Counted from the stretch's first letter, positions 53,043 through 62,370 are shown. The stretch is DNA of 64,000 bases from an uncultured Flavobacteriaceae bacterium (GCA_947494825.1 CANLWN010000001.1:434001-498000); one strand, 5' to 3'. Program-made: numbers and translations. The notes: generated by a model from the sequence alone, not told the origin.

Positions 53043-54395
53043 TTATTTTTTAATGACAAGTTTGGTATGTGTCCGGTCGTTCACCCTTACCTGTACGATG
53101 TACAGTCCCGACCGTAGATCGCCCCTGGATATGGCATGGGTGTGCCTGCCCTGTTCCAGAAAGCCGTTGTGCACCGTCTGTACCTTTGTGGCCCCGTAGT
53201 AATCGTAAAGCGCTACTTCCACACTGGCATCGGAGCCCAGTTCGTAGTGCACGAGAAGATCATGTGCAAAGGGGTTGGGGTACAGTTTTATAAAGCTACT
53301 GCCCTGTTGGGCCAAAGCGGACAGTGCGGCCTGGGACAGTTCTTGTTCTCCCTGGGCCAGTACCATGACCATGGGTGGACCGGGCTCGGCCCATTGTACG
53401 GTCCAGGTCTCCAACCTCCCTACGAGGTAGGTGGTGCCCCCCAGTTCTTCCAGTGTAAAATCTGCCGAGAGCAGGTCATGGTCCAGGTCTGGATAACCGG
53501 GATGGTCCGTGTACTGCTTTTCAATGGTGATCTGCCCATTGAGAAAGGTCAGGGCACCCTCTTTCCATATGGCCCTGCCGTAAGTACCGTTTCCGGCAAC
53601 CTCTACCTCCGTCCCAAGGGTCTCCGGGCCACCATCGGTACTTTCCACCAAAAATTTCATGGGCAGGGTGCGTAGCACGGTACGGCCGGACCAGTCCATT
53701 TCCAAAAGATGGCCCTGCCAGTTCCCCTCAATGGAAACGGGAACGCGCTTTTCATCTGTTCCTGTCATGGACGAGGCACTCTCTCCCGTTCCTTTGTCCC
53801 CGATGGCCTGTTGTAGTCCCTCTCTCCGGACCTGTATGGTATCGCTCTTGCCCTCTCCTTCGTTTTGGAACTGTTGCAACAGCACCTCACTGTTGTATAT
53901 GGGATTATCACGAAGAAGGTCCATTGCCCTGGCCCGGTCCTTGGGGACCCCGAGCCCGAAATAGTACATTTTGGCAAGCCAATGTTTGGCCATGGGCCAA
54001 GTGCCCTTTTTGAACCATTCCATGGCCTTGGCATAGTCCTGTTCCACATCGCCGAGCCCTTTGAGGTACAGGTACCCCAAGCTATAGGCGGCCTTATCGC
54101 TGCCCAGTTCGTAGGCGCGCTCGAAGCACATCCGCGCCTGGTTGAAATCCAGGACGGTGCCGATACCATCTTTGTGCAGGACTCCTAACATGCACATGGC
54201 ATCGGCATCCCCTGTTTCTGCCATGGACCTTACCAGTTTAAAGGTCTTTTTGGATTTTTTCCTGGTCACATGGTCGCCGTAGATATACGCTTCGACCTGT
54301 TCCAAGGTTCCTTGGTTCCCTTCGCCACTTTCTTGTGAAAGGCCTGCGAAATGGAAGGCAACAACAAGTATTGCCAGAATCGTACGCTTTTTCAT
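53043..54395 (-). CDS. Sel1-repeat protein with T9SS C-terminal sorting domain
   Basis: 450 aa with signal peptide (FHFAGLSQ). Residues about 55-175 are Sel1-like repeats (DADAMCMLGVLHKDGIGT, KAAYSLGYLYLKGLGDVEQD, WLAKMYYFGLGVPKD). A beta-rich middle follows, and the last ~75 residues form a T9SS type-A sorting domain (IKLYPNPFAHDLLVHY, VALYDYYGATKV, GLYIVQVRVNDRTHTKLVIKK). It is exported across the outer membrane by T9SS. It is the first gene of the toxin operon and is likely a partner that delivers or displays the toxin. R1 copy 5 is about 195 bp upstream. Confidence 0.88.
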   Translation of the reverse strand: MKKRTILAILVVAFHFAGLSQESGEGNQGTLEQVEAYIYGDHVTRKKSKKTFKLVRSMAETGDADAMCMLGVLHKDGIGTVLDFNQARMCFERAYELGSDKAAYSLGYLYLKGLGDVEQDYAKAMEWFKKGTWPMAKHWLAKMYYFGLGVPKDRARAMDLLRDNPIYNSEVLLQQFQNEGEGKSDTIQVRREGLQQAIGDKGTGESASSMTGTDEKRVPVSIEGNWQGHLLEMDWSGRTVLRTLPMKFLVESTDGGPETLGTEVEVAGNGTYGRAIWKEGALTFLNGQITIEKQYTDHPGYPDLDHDLLSADFTLEELGGTTYLVGRLETWTVQWAEPGPPMVMVLAQGEQELSQAALSALAQQGSSFIKLYPNPFAHDLLVHYELGSDASVEVALYDYYGATKVQTVHNGFLEQGRHTHAISRGDLRSGLYIVQVRVNDRTHTKLVIKK

Positions 54396-54591
54396 CTCTT
54401 TGGGTGTTTTAAGGTTATCTATTTTACTCGTGTATGATGATTACCGAAATTGCGTCTTGGCAGGCAGGCCCCATCCCAATAGCTATCGGGAGGGCTTTTT
54501 TAGAGTGGTTAAACAAGTCGCCAAAAGTTGCTTAATAAGTCTCCACGAGTTGTTTAACAAGTCGTTTGGAAACGGTCAAAGGGGGAGTTGA

Positions 54592-54707
54592 GCCCCTGTT
54601 AATCCATTAAAGTTCTTGATTAATTGACAGGAAAGAAAAACCCATGTAATAAGTGGGCGTATAGCGTAATAGGTGGGAAAATTGGAGGGAAAAAGAGGAT
54701 GTTTACA
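54592..54707 (-). promoter_or_regulatory. R1 upstream block, copy 5
   Basis: Landmarks GCCCCTGTTAATCCATTAAA, GACAGGAAAGAAAAACCCATG, GTGGGCGTATAGCGTAATAGG and GGGAAAATTGGAGGG. It lies upstream of the Sel1/T9SS-toxin operon. Homology with copy 4 continues to about 54780. The 54396-54591 stretch between has a CCCAATAGCTATCGGGAGGGC hairpin (about 54474-54494). Confidence 0.6.
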
Positions 54708-54892
54708 CTGAACAGGGAACAGTTAGCAATGAACAATTATGGGGGCTGCGCTTTACAGAAGAGGAATGGTTTTGGGAGTAAGGGTGGAAACGGAGGGTTC
54801 GGGACTGGTTTATTAAACGAGCCGGACGGCCTATGGAGGGCTCGCGACAGCGGGGATATTTCAAAAAATGCATAAACAATCTAAGCGTTTTT

Positions 54893-55786
54893 TCAATTCT
54901 GGCCCGCGCCAAGTAAATCTTCTTTCTTAGCTTTTTCTATGAGATAATTTGTGAAAGCTGAACAGGATACGAGGAAAAATCTAGCGTCTTCTAGCTCTAA
55001 TTTATCCTCTTGCATAAGAGCATGTCGTATCCCATTTTTATCATTGGTATACGCGTATAATTTTTCAAACCCTGCTTTCAACGTATTGTTTATCTTTTTA
55101 GACTTGTTGAGTTTGTTTAAAGCTTTTCCTAAAGTATTTTCCGTTGGTTCAATAATTCTAGAAATAGCCTCTACCATGCTTATGCCCTCCTTTATCGAGT
55201 TTCTTAAATCCGGATTCGGCTTCTTTGAAATCAACTCTAGGGCAGTATTTAGATGCTCATGAATGCCTATCAAACCATACTCACTGGCCAAGATTTGTGT
55301 CTGTTCTATTTCAGAAATTTCGGCTTCGTTTGTTACCGGAATGAATTTAGTTTCAACTAAGGTATATGCAGAATTATTATCCTTAAGGTTTTCATTCAGG
55401 ACATCACTAAATTCTTCAATATCAAAGAAAGTGCTAAATTCTGACCTATCCTCAATCTGTTGCAGAACAAACTCGAAGAATTCATAAACTTTGGGCCAAT
55501 GAGCCTTTTCGATATGTCTTCTAATAAAACCTTTAAGGTCGTAATCCCTATAGGGAAAATCATCTAATGCTTCTTTGAAAAACCCAATCCAAACAATCTG
55601 GAAAAATTGTTTCATAAAACTCTTATCCCTCTGATTTGTTTCATATTTTCCATATATATAAATAAGAAATGCATTCCACATATCAGTTCTCAAATCATCA
55701 TCTATATGGTCTATTTGGATAGGTATCTCTACAGGTTCAAACCCGTAGCGCTTGGCAAAAGGTAAATTGTTCTTGTCAATTTTCAT
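54893..55786 (-). CDS. AbiJ_NTD4-type abortive infection protein with HEPN-like end
   Basis: 297 aa. The N-terminus (FAKRYGFEPVEIPIQID and RTDMWNAFLIYIYG) matches the AbiJ N-terminal domain 4 pattern. The C-terminus, KNGIRHALMQEDKLE and then DARFFLVSCSAFTNYLIE, is the usual helical end of such proteins. AbiJ-type proteins act in abortive infection against phage, the HEPN part being a probable RNase. It is the second gene after a KAP NTPase (21 bp gap), so the two probably act as one system. Confidence 0.78.
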   Translation of the reverse strand: MKIDKNNLPFAKRYGFEPVEIPIQIDHIDDDLRTDMWNAFLIYIYGKYETNQRDKSFMKQFFQIVWIGFFKEALDDFPYRDYDLKGFIRRHIEKAHWPKVYEFFEFVLQQIEDRSEFSTFFDIEEFSDVLNENLKDNNSAYTLVETKFIPVTNEAEISEIEQTQILASEYGLIGIHEHLNTALELISKKPNPDLRNSIKEGISMVEAISRIIEPTENTLGKALNKLNKSKKINNTLKAGFEKLYAYTNDKNGIRHALMQEDKLELEDARFFLVSCSAFTNYLIEKAKKEDLLGAGQN

Positions 55787-55807
55787 TAATCTAAATTTAT
55801 TATGCTA

Positions 55808-58800
55808 TTAAGGTTCTAACTCTGAATCATCTTTAAAAATCTTCAAATCCAGGGTTTTTGCAATTTCTTTCATTAAACCATTTTCCCTATACTTCTCAGA
55901 ATTATATCTTATTTGCAACTCGTTAATAGCCGTTTCTTTATGCTCGCTTGCTTGGTTAATGATTTTTAAAAGCTTCGTCTTGTTTTCAAGAAATAACTCA
56001 AAACAACCATCAGATTCTATCATTGGTATTATAATTTTACGAGTGGTAGCATCACTTCTTTTATCTAAATTTCCATGCAAAAGCAATCCTTTCCCGAAAA
56101 AGAGGATATCATTTTCGTTAATTTCACCCCTGTCGTTTATGATTATATCTCTAACACTAGTATAAGTTGTTTTAAGTTTCCTCGCGTCTAATTCATTCAT
56201 AAGTGTGTCCCAAAAGATTGGTTCTGGTATATCTTCTTTTTCAGAGGCGATATCTTTTAGATAATCATCAAAAGCACTATGAAAGTTGCCACTATAAGTA
56301 TTTATCAATTTGTTGTTAACCAGTGATTTAATAATCGAAAAGGTTTTGTTTTGTTTTTTAAATGCGTTTAAAATGTCTTCTTTGCTAAGGCCCTCAACAT
56401 GTTTTAATGCATTTTTTGTAACTTTTTTAATTAGTTCAAATTCCTGTAAGTGAAGGTTATAAAAAAATCTTTCATCCAATTTTGACACATCGCTATTGTC
56501 TTCAAAGTGACTATGCCATCCTTCAAGTTTTTGAATAAACTTTTTCTCTTTTTTTAAGTCATTGTCAAATACTTTTTCTAAAACCTTCGAATACTCTACT
56601 AATATATTTTTCAAAAGCAATCTGGAAGAGCCGTAACTATTGTATGTTAGCTTCTCTGACATTAATTTTACATTCGTATAGGGTGTGGTTTTGGGGTTTT
56701 CTGTTATCAAAAAAAGTAGGTCATCGTAGTCTATGTACCATTCAATCTCTGCACATATTTTTTCTATGTTTTCGTCAGATAAAGTATTTAATGTATTTAT
56801 GAAGTTTTGATGTACGATTGCATCGTTAAAATTAGCTAGACCTATGGCAAAAGCATTAATGTAAACTTCATTTTCAGCTAACCTTGGTTTTGTTAATTGG
56901 TTATAAAATGTTGGAGACAATTTTACATCTAGAGGTTTATTATTGAGACGTTTTAATACATTCAAATAATTAGTAATATCCTCTACTTCATCATAAGTTA
57001 CGTCTTCTAGTTTTTCTATTATTCCTTCGGAAATTCTTTCTAATTCGTAATTATCGTTAATAATTTCTAACTCATTTAAACAATCCGTGACTTTACCTAA
57101 ATTTAAATCCTCTTCACTCTCTTCATCCTCAAAGAAGTAATCAATCAAGTCGTCGTTGTTGCACTTTATCTTATACCTGGTGTATTCTTTTTTTGTTTTT
57201 GATACCAGGTTAATTAATGGAACAGGCTTAAATTCTTGGGGTTTAATCAGTTTTATTAAATCAATCTTTATTTCTTGATTGTCTTTTAAAAATTTTTCTG
57301 TTTTAACAATCTCATCATAGTAAGTATTTTGAGTTGACTCGTCATCTATTAGAATTTTACTGCTTAAAGTATCTATTAACTTCTTCAAAACCTTTTTACC
57401 CAGGTTCAAAGATGAGTTGGAAACAATAGCCTTATGGTTATCATTAAATTTTTTAAATTGGGTTTCTATTTCAATTATTTGTTTTGCGAAATCATTCCAA
57501 TATTGCCTTTTCCTATTATCAGACAAATAACTGGAAGTAATTTTAAGTATGTCAGCCAACCCATTTATTTTGGTCGGCAGCTCTAAACCGAAATATGCTT
57601 TATTAAAATAACTATCAAACGCGGCATGATTTACGAAATTCTTTAGTTTCTCCACATTGCCTTCCCTCAAAATTATTTGTAGTTCTCTAAATAGGAGAAC
57701 TTCATTAGCCCGATTCTTGTTAACTCCAAAAGTAAGAGCCGAAATACATTCATCTAGTTCAGCTATATCTTCAAATTGGTTAACCGCTGCTTTCAAGTAA
57801 CTTCGGGAAAGTACTTCCTCATTTGGGCTCTTAATGATATCATCTTTTGCTAGTACAAATAATGCTAAATATCTCATTTTTATTTCATCATTTGCAACCT
57901 CATTTTCCCATTGAAGATATTGAGCAACCAAACTATTTACATAATTGATTATTTGTCTTGGTTTGATTGTGGTTTCGGAAGAGAGAATGTCAAATAATTT
58001 GACAACATACTCCTTCTCCTTTTCATGTATAATTTCTTCCCCAAACGCATCTTTTAAAGATTGGTCCAAAAACGCTTCCCATTGAGTTACTACGGGTGGT
58101 GTTACTCTAAAATTAGTGGCAAAAGTTTTTTCAATAAACCCGTTTCCATCAAAGTGCTTGTTTAATTTTGTCTTATCATAAGGTACAATTATCCAAGAAT
58201 TAACCGTTTCCGTGTCCTCAGCAAAAAAAGTGTGAATGGAAGACCAAAGCGACTTAATCTTATCTTCTTCTAGTCTATCGATATTATCAAAAACTATTAC
58301 AAGCTTCTTTCCATTTTTATTAATATCTTCTTCTATGTTAGAAAAATACTCCCTGAATTTTTTGACCGACGGTTCATCTTCTAGCACGTTTTCTATTTCC
58401 TTAGAATCTATCTCCTGACCCCGGAACCAATAAAATATTCTGCCAAGAGTATCAGACCTGCCTTCTTGTTTTTGTAATTCTTTAGTTGCATTTTCTTTTC
58501 TCAACTTTTTATATTCTATCCATGCTAACAAAACTGCCCATATAAGTAACCCAAGTGGTATAAGATAGATGGTGATAATTGGCTTCCAAAAAGGACCAGC
58601 ATCCCATGACTTAATAAGGTCTACCTTTGACAAAATGTTATCATATAAACCTGAAAGAACCGTTGACGACAAAATTGCAAGGGTTAATAGAATCCAGTAT
58701 GGTTTTAATTTAGGAAACCTTTGTTTGTGAATCGTAGATGTCTTAGAAAGTAGTCGATTTTCTAATTTTGACCATTTCTCTCTGTCCGTCAAAAACCCAG

Positions 58801-59101
58801 CAGAAAAAAGTTGACTAATTAGTTGTTCTAAAAACGATTTTCGTGTTAAATCTTCTTGATTACCCCAGGAATCAAAAATAAAGGTATAGTATTCAGTTCC
58901 AAGCTCCTCTTCAATTATTTTTATTACATTGGACTTTCCAGAACCCCATTCTCCTTCTAACCCAACAACTTTTTTGTCTAATATTTCAGACTTGATTGTT
59001 TTGGCAATAATTTTTGCAGTTTTTCTATGTGAGCCACCTTTAATAGTATCTTTTCCAGAAGGCCTCCCCGAAAGAAAAATTGGGTATTTTGGTTCAGTCA
59101 T
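55808..59101 (-). CDS. KAP-family P-loop NTPase (large)
   Basis: 1097 aa. Walker A GEWGSGKSN at about residues 50-58. Two membrane helices between about 130 and 200 inserted in the NTPase domain, as in KAP NTPases. Walker B LVIVFDNIDRLEE at about 265-280. Beyond about 450 a long charged helical region of unknown type. KAP NTPases are membrane-linked STAND-like ATPases found in several antiphage systems, where they may sense infection. With AbiJ_NTD4/HEPN directly downstream this looks like a sensor-effector pair. A degenerate R3-like repeat lies upstream. Confidence 0.85.
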   Translation of the reverse strand: MTEPKYPIFLSGRPSGKDTIKGGSHRKTAKIIAKTIKSEILDKKVVGLEGEWGSGKSNVIKIIEEELGTEYYTFIFDSWGNQEDLTRKSFLEQLISQLFSAGFLTDREKWSKLENRLLSKTSTIHKQRFPKLKPYWILLTLAILSSTVLSGLYDNILSKVDLIKSWDAGPFWKPIITIYLIPLGLLIWAVLLAWIEYKKLRKENATKELQKQEGRSDTLGRIFYWFRGQEIDSKEIENVLEDEPSVKKFREYFSNIEEDINKNGKKLVIVFDNIDRLEEDKIKSLWSSIHTFFAEDTETVNSWIIVPYDKTKLNKHFDGNGFIEKTFATNFRVTPPVVTQWEAFLDQSLKDAFGEEIIHEKEKEYVVKLFDILSSETTIKPRQIINYVNSLVAQYLQWENEVANDEIKMRYLALFVLAKDDIIKSPNEEVLSRSYLKAAVNQFEDIAELDECISALTFGVNKNRANEVLLFRELQIILREGNVEKLKNFVNHAAFDSYFNKAYFGLELPTKINGLADILKITSSYLSDNRKRQYWNDFAKQIIEIETQFKKFNDNHKAIVSNSSLNLGKKVLKKLIDTLSSKILIDDESTQNTYYDEIVKTEKFLKDNQEIKIDLIKLIKPQEFKPVPLINLVSKTKKEYTRYKIKCNNDDLIDYFFEDEESEEDLNLGKVTDCLNELEIINDNYELERISEGIIEKLEDVTYDEVEDITNYLNVLKRLNNKPLDVKLSPTFYNQLTKPRLAENEVYINAFAIGLANFNDAIVHQNFINTLNTLSDENIEKICAEIEWYIDYDDLLFLITENPKTTPYTNVKLMSEKLTYNSYGSSRLLLKNILVEYSKVLEKVFDNDLKKEKKFIQKLEGWHSHFEDNSDVSKLDERFFYNLHLQEFELIKKVTKNALKHVEGLSKEDILNAFKKQNKTFSIIKSLVNNKLINTYSGNFHSAFDDYLKDIASEKEDIPEPIFWDTLMNELDARKLKTTYTSVRDIIINDRGEINENDILFFGKGLLLHGNLDKRSDATTRKIIIPMIESDGCFELFLENKTKLLKIINQASEHKETAINELQIRYNSEKYRENGLMKEIAKTLDLKIFKDDSELEP

Positions 59102-59139
59102 TTTACTATATGCTTTTACAAAGAGGGGCTGAAAATGAT

Positions 59140-59345
59140 GAATGGGGAGGTTTAAATATACAAATTATTAACAAGTAATTCATTACGGAAAACTGCAAGG
59201 ATATTAAAAATTGTAGTAGTATACCATTACACACACTCACCTTCGCTATTATTACGGGTAAAAAATGTTTTATCAGCTTTTTAAGAAGAAACGTTTAAAG
59301 AGAAATTGTAGAGGTAAAACCTTGCTTTCCAAGGCAAATGTCATT
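59140..59345. repeat. R3-like copy 3 plus mosaic repeat
   Basis: AAGTAATTCATTACGGAAAACTG and AAAAATTGTAGTAGTATACC match 6740-6820 almost exactly. Then CATTACACACACTCACC and a degraded TTTTTAAGAAG...AAACC...GCTTTCC module. No gene from 59102 to 59383. Confidence 0.6.
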
Positions 59346-59383
59346 TCGAAACACAATTTGGGGTAATTGGAGATAGTTCTGCT

Positions 59384-59857
59384 CTATTTTGAGATTATTA
59401 CATCGTTAAGTTGAAAATTGAAATCTTCCGAGTTTAGATAATTAACAACTTTTCTGAAATCAGGATGTAATGGATTTACCAAAAGGTTATGTTCATCTGA
59501 ATAAGCAGTTAAATTAAGTCTTGCCGAAGGAACTTTAAGACAAACACTTTTCATTTCATTTGCCCATAATGTACCTATATCCTTTGTTGATTTACTTGCA
59601 GGTCTTATATTCCAATCCTTTGGAATATCTGAAAGTTTAAGTTCAGGTATTGGATCCGCTATTTCCAAAGTACAGATTTTCCAATTTGATTTGGCTACCG
59701 TGCTTCCTTTGATACTAATCATTTCATTAATAGCAATTGAAGAAAAATTCGATAGATATATGATAGGAACACCACTGTAGTTCCATCTAGCTCCGCCAAG
59801 GCCAAAGCCTAGTGGTGATCTTGTGGGTATATCCTCAATGAGTCTAAAATACTTCAT
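59384..59857 (-). CDS. RES-domain toxin
   Basis: 157 aa of the RES family (NAD-degrading, phosphorolase-type toxins): Arg5 in KYFRL, Arg24 in GARWNYSGV, Tyr34 in IIYLSN and Glu45 in AINEM fit the conserved Arg-Tyr-Glu set, and the PSARLNLTAYSDEHNLLVNP segment is typical. It overlaps the antitoxin end (ATGA), so translation is coupled. It would deplete NAD+ when free. Confidence 0.88.
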   Translation of the reverse strand: MKYFRLIEDIPTRSPLGFGLGGARWNYSGVPIIYLSNFSSIAINEMISIKGSTVAKSNWKICTLEIADPIPELKLSDIPKDWNIRPASKSTKDIGTLWANEMKSVCLKVPSARLNLTAYSDEHNLLVNPLHPDFRKVVNYLNSEDFNFQLNDVIISK

Positions 59858-60420
59858 ACATAACTACCCCATGATAAAGCATCTATAGCATCTTCAACAA
59901 GTTCAATAGAATATATATCTTTTAAGAGGTCAACGGGTTTTACGTCTCCTAGAGAAGAATTCGATGTGTTCAACCAATCTTGGAAAAGCTGCTCATTACC
60001 AAAAACACGAACACCTTTTGAAATTATTTCATCAATATCCAGTACTATCTTAGACCTAAGTTTTCCAATATCAACTGGTTTATCAGAATTTTTCCATCTA
60101 GATAATGTGCTAGCGTTAGTTTCTAAAAGTTCAGATGAATCCCCTTGATTGTAACCTAGAAAATTTAATAAAGGCTTTATCTGATTATACTTGTATGTTG
60201 GTCTTTCTTTTTTTAATACTGGTAGAAAATGAAAAGAAACAATATTTGTTTTTACTGAGACATCTAAATCTTTTGATGCTCCAACTAAAGTTGTAGCTTG
60301 GACCGAACTTCCATGAACAACAGTTCTATGGCTAGAACGGGATTTAGCTGCGCGTTCAGTTCTGCTCTTTACTACTTTACCACCTGCTGCTTTTTTCGGG
60401 TATGAAATTTTTTTACTCAT
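59854..60420 (-). CDS. Xre/MbcA/ParS-type antitoxin with basic N-terminal extension
   Basis: About 188 aa from the Met at 60420 (an earlier Met at 60459 is possible). Residues about 1-55 are rich in Lys, Arg, Ser and Gly and look disordered, unusual for this family. The middle has a helix-turn-helix (LLETNASTLSRWKNSDKPVD). The end is the MbcA/ParS/Xre toxin-binding domain (RVFGNEQLFQDWLNTSNSSL and PVDLLKDIYSIELVEDAIDA). It represses its operon and blocks the RES toxin. Confidence 0.85.
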   Translation of the reverse strand: MSKKISYPKKAAGGKVVKSRTERAAKSRSSHRTVVHGSSVQATTLVGASKDLDVSVKTNIVSFHFLPVLKKERPTYKYNQIKPLLNFLGYNQGDSSELLETNASTLSRWKNSDKPVDIGKLRSKIVLDIDEIISKGVRVFGNEQLFQDWLNTSNSSLGDVKPVDLLKDIYSIELVEDAIDALSWGSYV

Positions 60421-60459
60421 AACAATTGCATTTACACTAGTCCAACGTTGGAATTGCAA

Positions 60460-61077
60460 TAAAATTACATCATTTAACTAGTAAAACAAAATTCATTATA
60501 TAAAATTTAGCGATTAATTGGACTACTTATAAAATATATTTCATTAAAAAATTCCAATTATGCCGTATGTAAATGAATATCATGACGGTAATCTACTATC
60601 TTTATCAAATTGGCTTGATCGAGCAATATACATGTTTCATTACCTCTCAGAATATGCCTTTACGGAGTTTGAGCGACAAAATACTTGTCATTATTAGTGC
60701 AGCTAAAAAGAGACGCTAATGGAAGTTTATTATAGCCAAAATAGTTAGCACTATACTCAATTGGATTTATAAAATTAAGTCCTTTTTTCCATTCCACACA
60801 CCTACCTACTTGCAGGCAAGCTCCATTACCTTTTTGAGAAGAGGTTTTTAGAAGAAAAATTTAAAGAAAAGTGAGTGCCAAATACTTTGCTTTTCCCTAA
60901 GCTAAGTCACACGTGCCTATTGGCAGGCAGGTAACGCAGTACATTATGATACAGATGGTTTATTTAGCAAAACGGTGAATGTTTCGCATTTCGATTATGT
61001 AAAATACCCCTCAACGGTTTTCTGTTTATTCAAAATTTCAACCTGGTCTCTTTTCCCAATCGATTTGTCATTTAAAT
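60460..61077. other. Non-coding stretch with mosaic repeat
   Basis: No convincing gene. 60790-60960 carries CATTCCACACACC, CTCCATTACCTTTTTGAGAAG, AGAAGAAAAATTTAAAG, GCTTTTCCCTAAGCTAAG, a GGCAGGCAGG piece and ACGCAGTACATTA, repeating 6893-7010. Confidence 0.55.
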
Positions 61078-62370
61078 CTACTTATAAGAATAATGCTTTA
61101 TAAACCGAGTTTTCGATATTCTTTCAAGTAAACTATTCGATTTTATTTTAAATAAATATTCATTGCCTAAATCCAAAAACATCGGCTTTGATGCAGATCT
61201 CCATGACCTTCTTTCATGTTTCCATTCATATGAGAAAATATCATAATTCTCTTTTTTAATAACCCTCATTTCCTGTTTAAATTCTAAGTTTTTTTTTGCT
61301 AAAAACTCTGATATTCTCTTTTCTTTAGTCTTTTTTATTTGTTCCACATCTAAATTCTTTGAAATAATCTCTTTATTTATTTTTGGTAAGTCCATCTCGA
61401 TTTTTTGAATTTCCAACTTCTCCTTTTCAATAAGATTTGGTAGACCCTTCAAAAAAATTAACTTCACTTCATTGCGAATTTTCTGGAGTGAATTTTTTAA
61501 GTGCCTATTTTTTCCTAGAATTTTATCTTTTTCAATTTCAAGTTTTTCTTTTGAATTGTTACCCTTAATAGAATACCCATTCCCTTCTAACTCAATATTA
61601 ATTTGTTCAATTAATTTAGAATTAGAATTAATTTTCTGGTATAAATCAATTAATTGCGTTCTTATTTCTACTTCATCTAAATCCAAACATTCACCAAGAG
61701 AGAAATGTATTCTTCCCTTTTTTTGCCAAGTTTTGAAAGCCTCATCTGACAGATAGCCATCTAAATCTTTTAATGTTCTCTCATAAATTTTCAATATGTC
61801 TTTCCTTCTTTCAAGGATTCTTGGGTTACGGAATAGTTTGTTTTTCAAATTAAGAATAGCTGTTCTCAACATATTTACTTCCTCCTCAATTCTCTTAGAG
61901 ATTTCTCTAGATAGAATCGTTTTGCTGTACTTTTTCTTTAGTCTTTCCACGCTATTTTCCAGTAAATCACTAATTACTAAGTTTTTCTTGAAACTGGTCG
62001 CGTCTACAACCCAAACCATATTAGTATAAAATAATTCTCTCTCAATTATTTTCTCTGGCGAAATCGAAGAATGTTGAAACTCAATTACTAAACCCTGAGG
62101 GGTAAAAATATCGGCAAAATGTTTTTCGTTATTTCTTTCCAAAACTACTTCACGCCAGTCTTCGGGAAATTGATTTTGCCAATTCTTATGCCATTCTGAC
62201 ATTGGTTCATAAAAAGAATCACAATCGGGTAATTCATTGTGCCTCCAATGCCAAATATTTATTGTTCCACAGTAAGCTCGCACTTGATTTCCGCATATTT
62301 GACAAATACCTACTGCTCCTGGTTGGGGTTCTATTCGTAAATTTCCAGAACAAGCATATCTCATGTTCAT
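61078..62370 (-). CDS. CoiA-like nuclease with long coiled coil
   Basis: 430 aa. N-terminal zinc-ribbon-like part with Cys7, Cys23 and Cys26 and a WHWRH stretch, then SEWHKNWQNQF and Asp87 in HFADIF, Glu97 and Gln99 in LVIEFQHS, a PD-(D/E)xK variant as in CoiA-like (PF06054) proteins, ending VWVVDA. From about 150 to 370 is a very long Glu/Lys/Ile coiled coil. CoiA helps competence in Firmicutes, but stand-alone homologues in accessory islands may act on foreign DNA. The coiled coil is unusual. It lies alone in the region. Confidence 0.72.
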   Translation of the reverse strand: MNMRYACSGNLRIEPQPGAVGICQICGNQVRAYCGTINIWHWRHNELPDCDSFYEPMSEWHKNWQNQFPEDWREVVLERNNEKHFADIFTPQGLVIEFQHSSISPEKIIERELFYTNMVWVVDATSFKKNLVISDLLENSVERLKKKYSKTILSREISKRIEEEVNMLRTAILNLKNKLFRNPRILERRKDILKIYERTLKDLDGYLSDEAFKTWQKKGRIHFSLGECLDLDEVEIRTQLIDLYQKINSNSKLIEQINIELEGNGYSIKGNNSKEKLEIEKDKILGKNRHLKNSLQKIRNEVKLIFLKGLPNLIEKEKLEIQKIEMDLPKINKEIISKNLDVEQIKKTKEKRISEFLAKKNLEFKQEMRVIKKENYDIFSYEWKHERRSWRSASKPMFLDLGNEYLFKIKSNSLLERISKTRFIKHYSYK

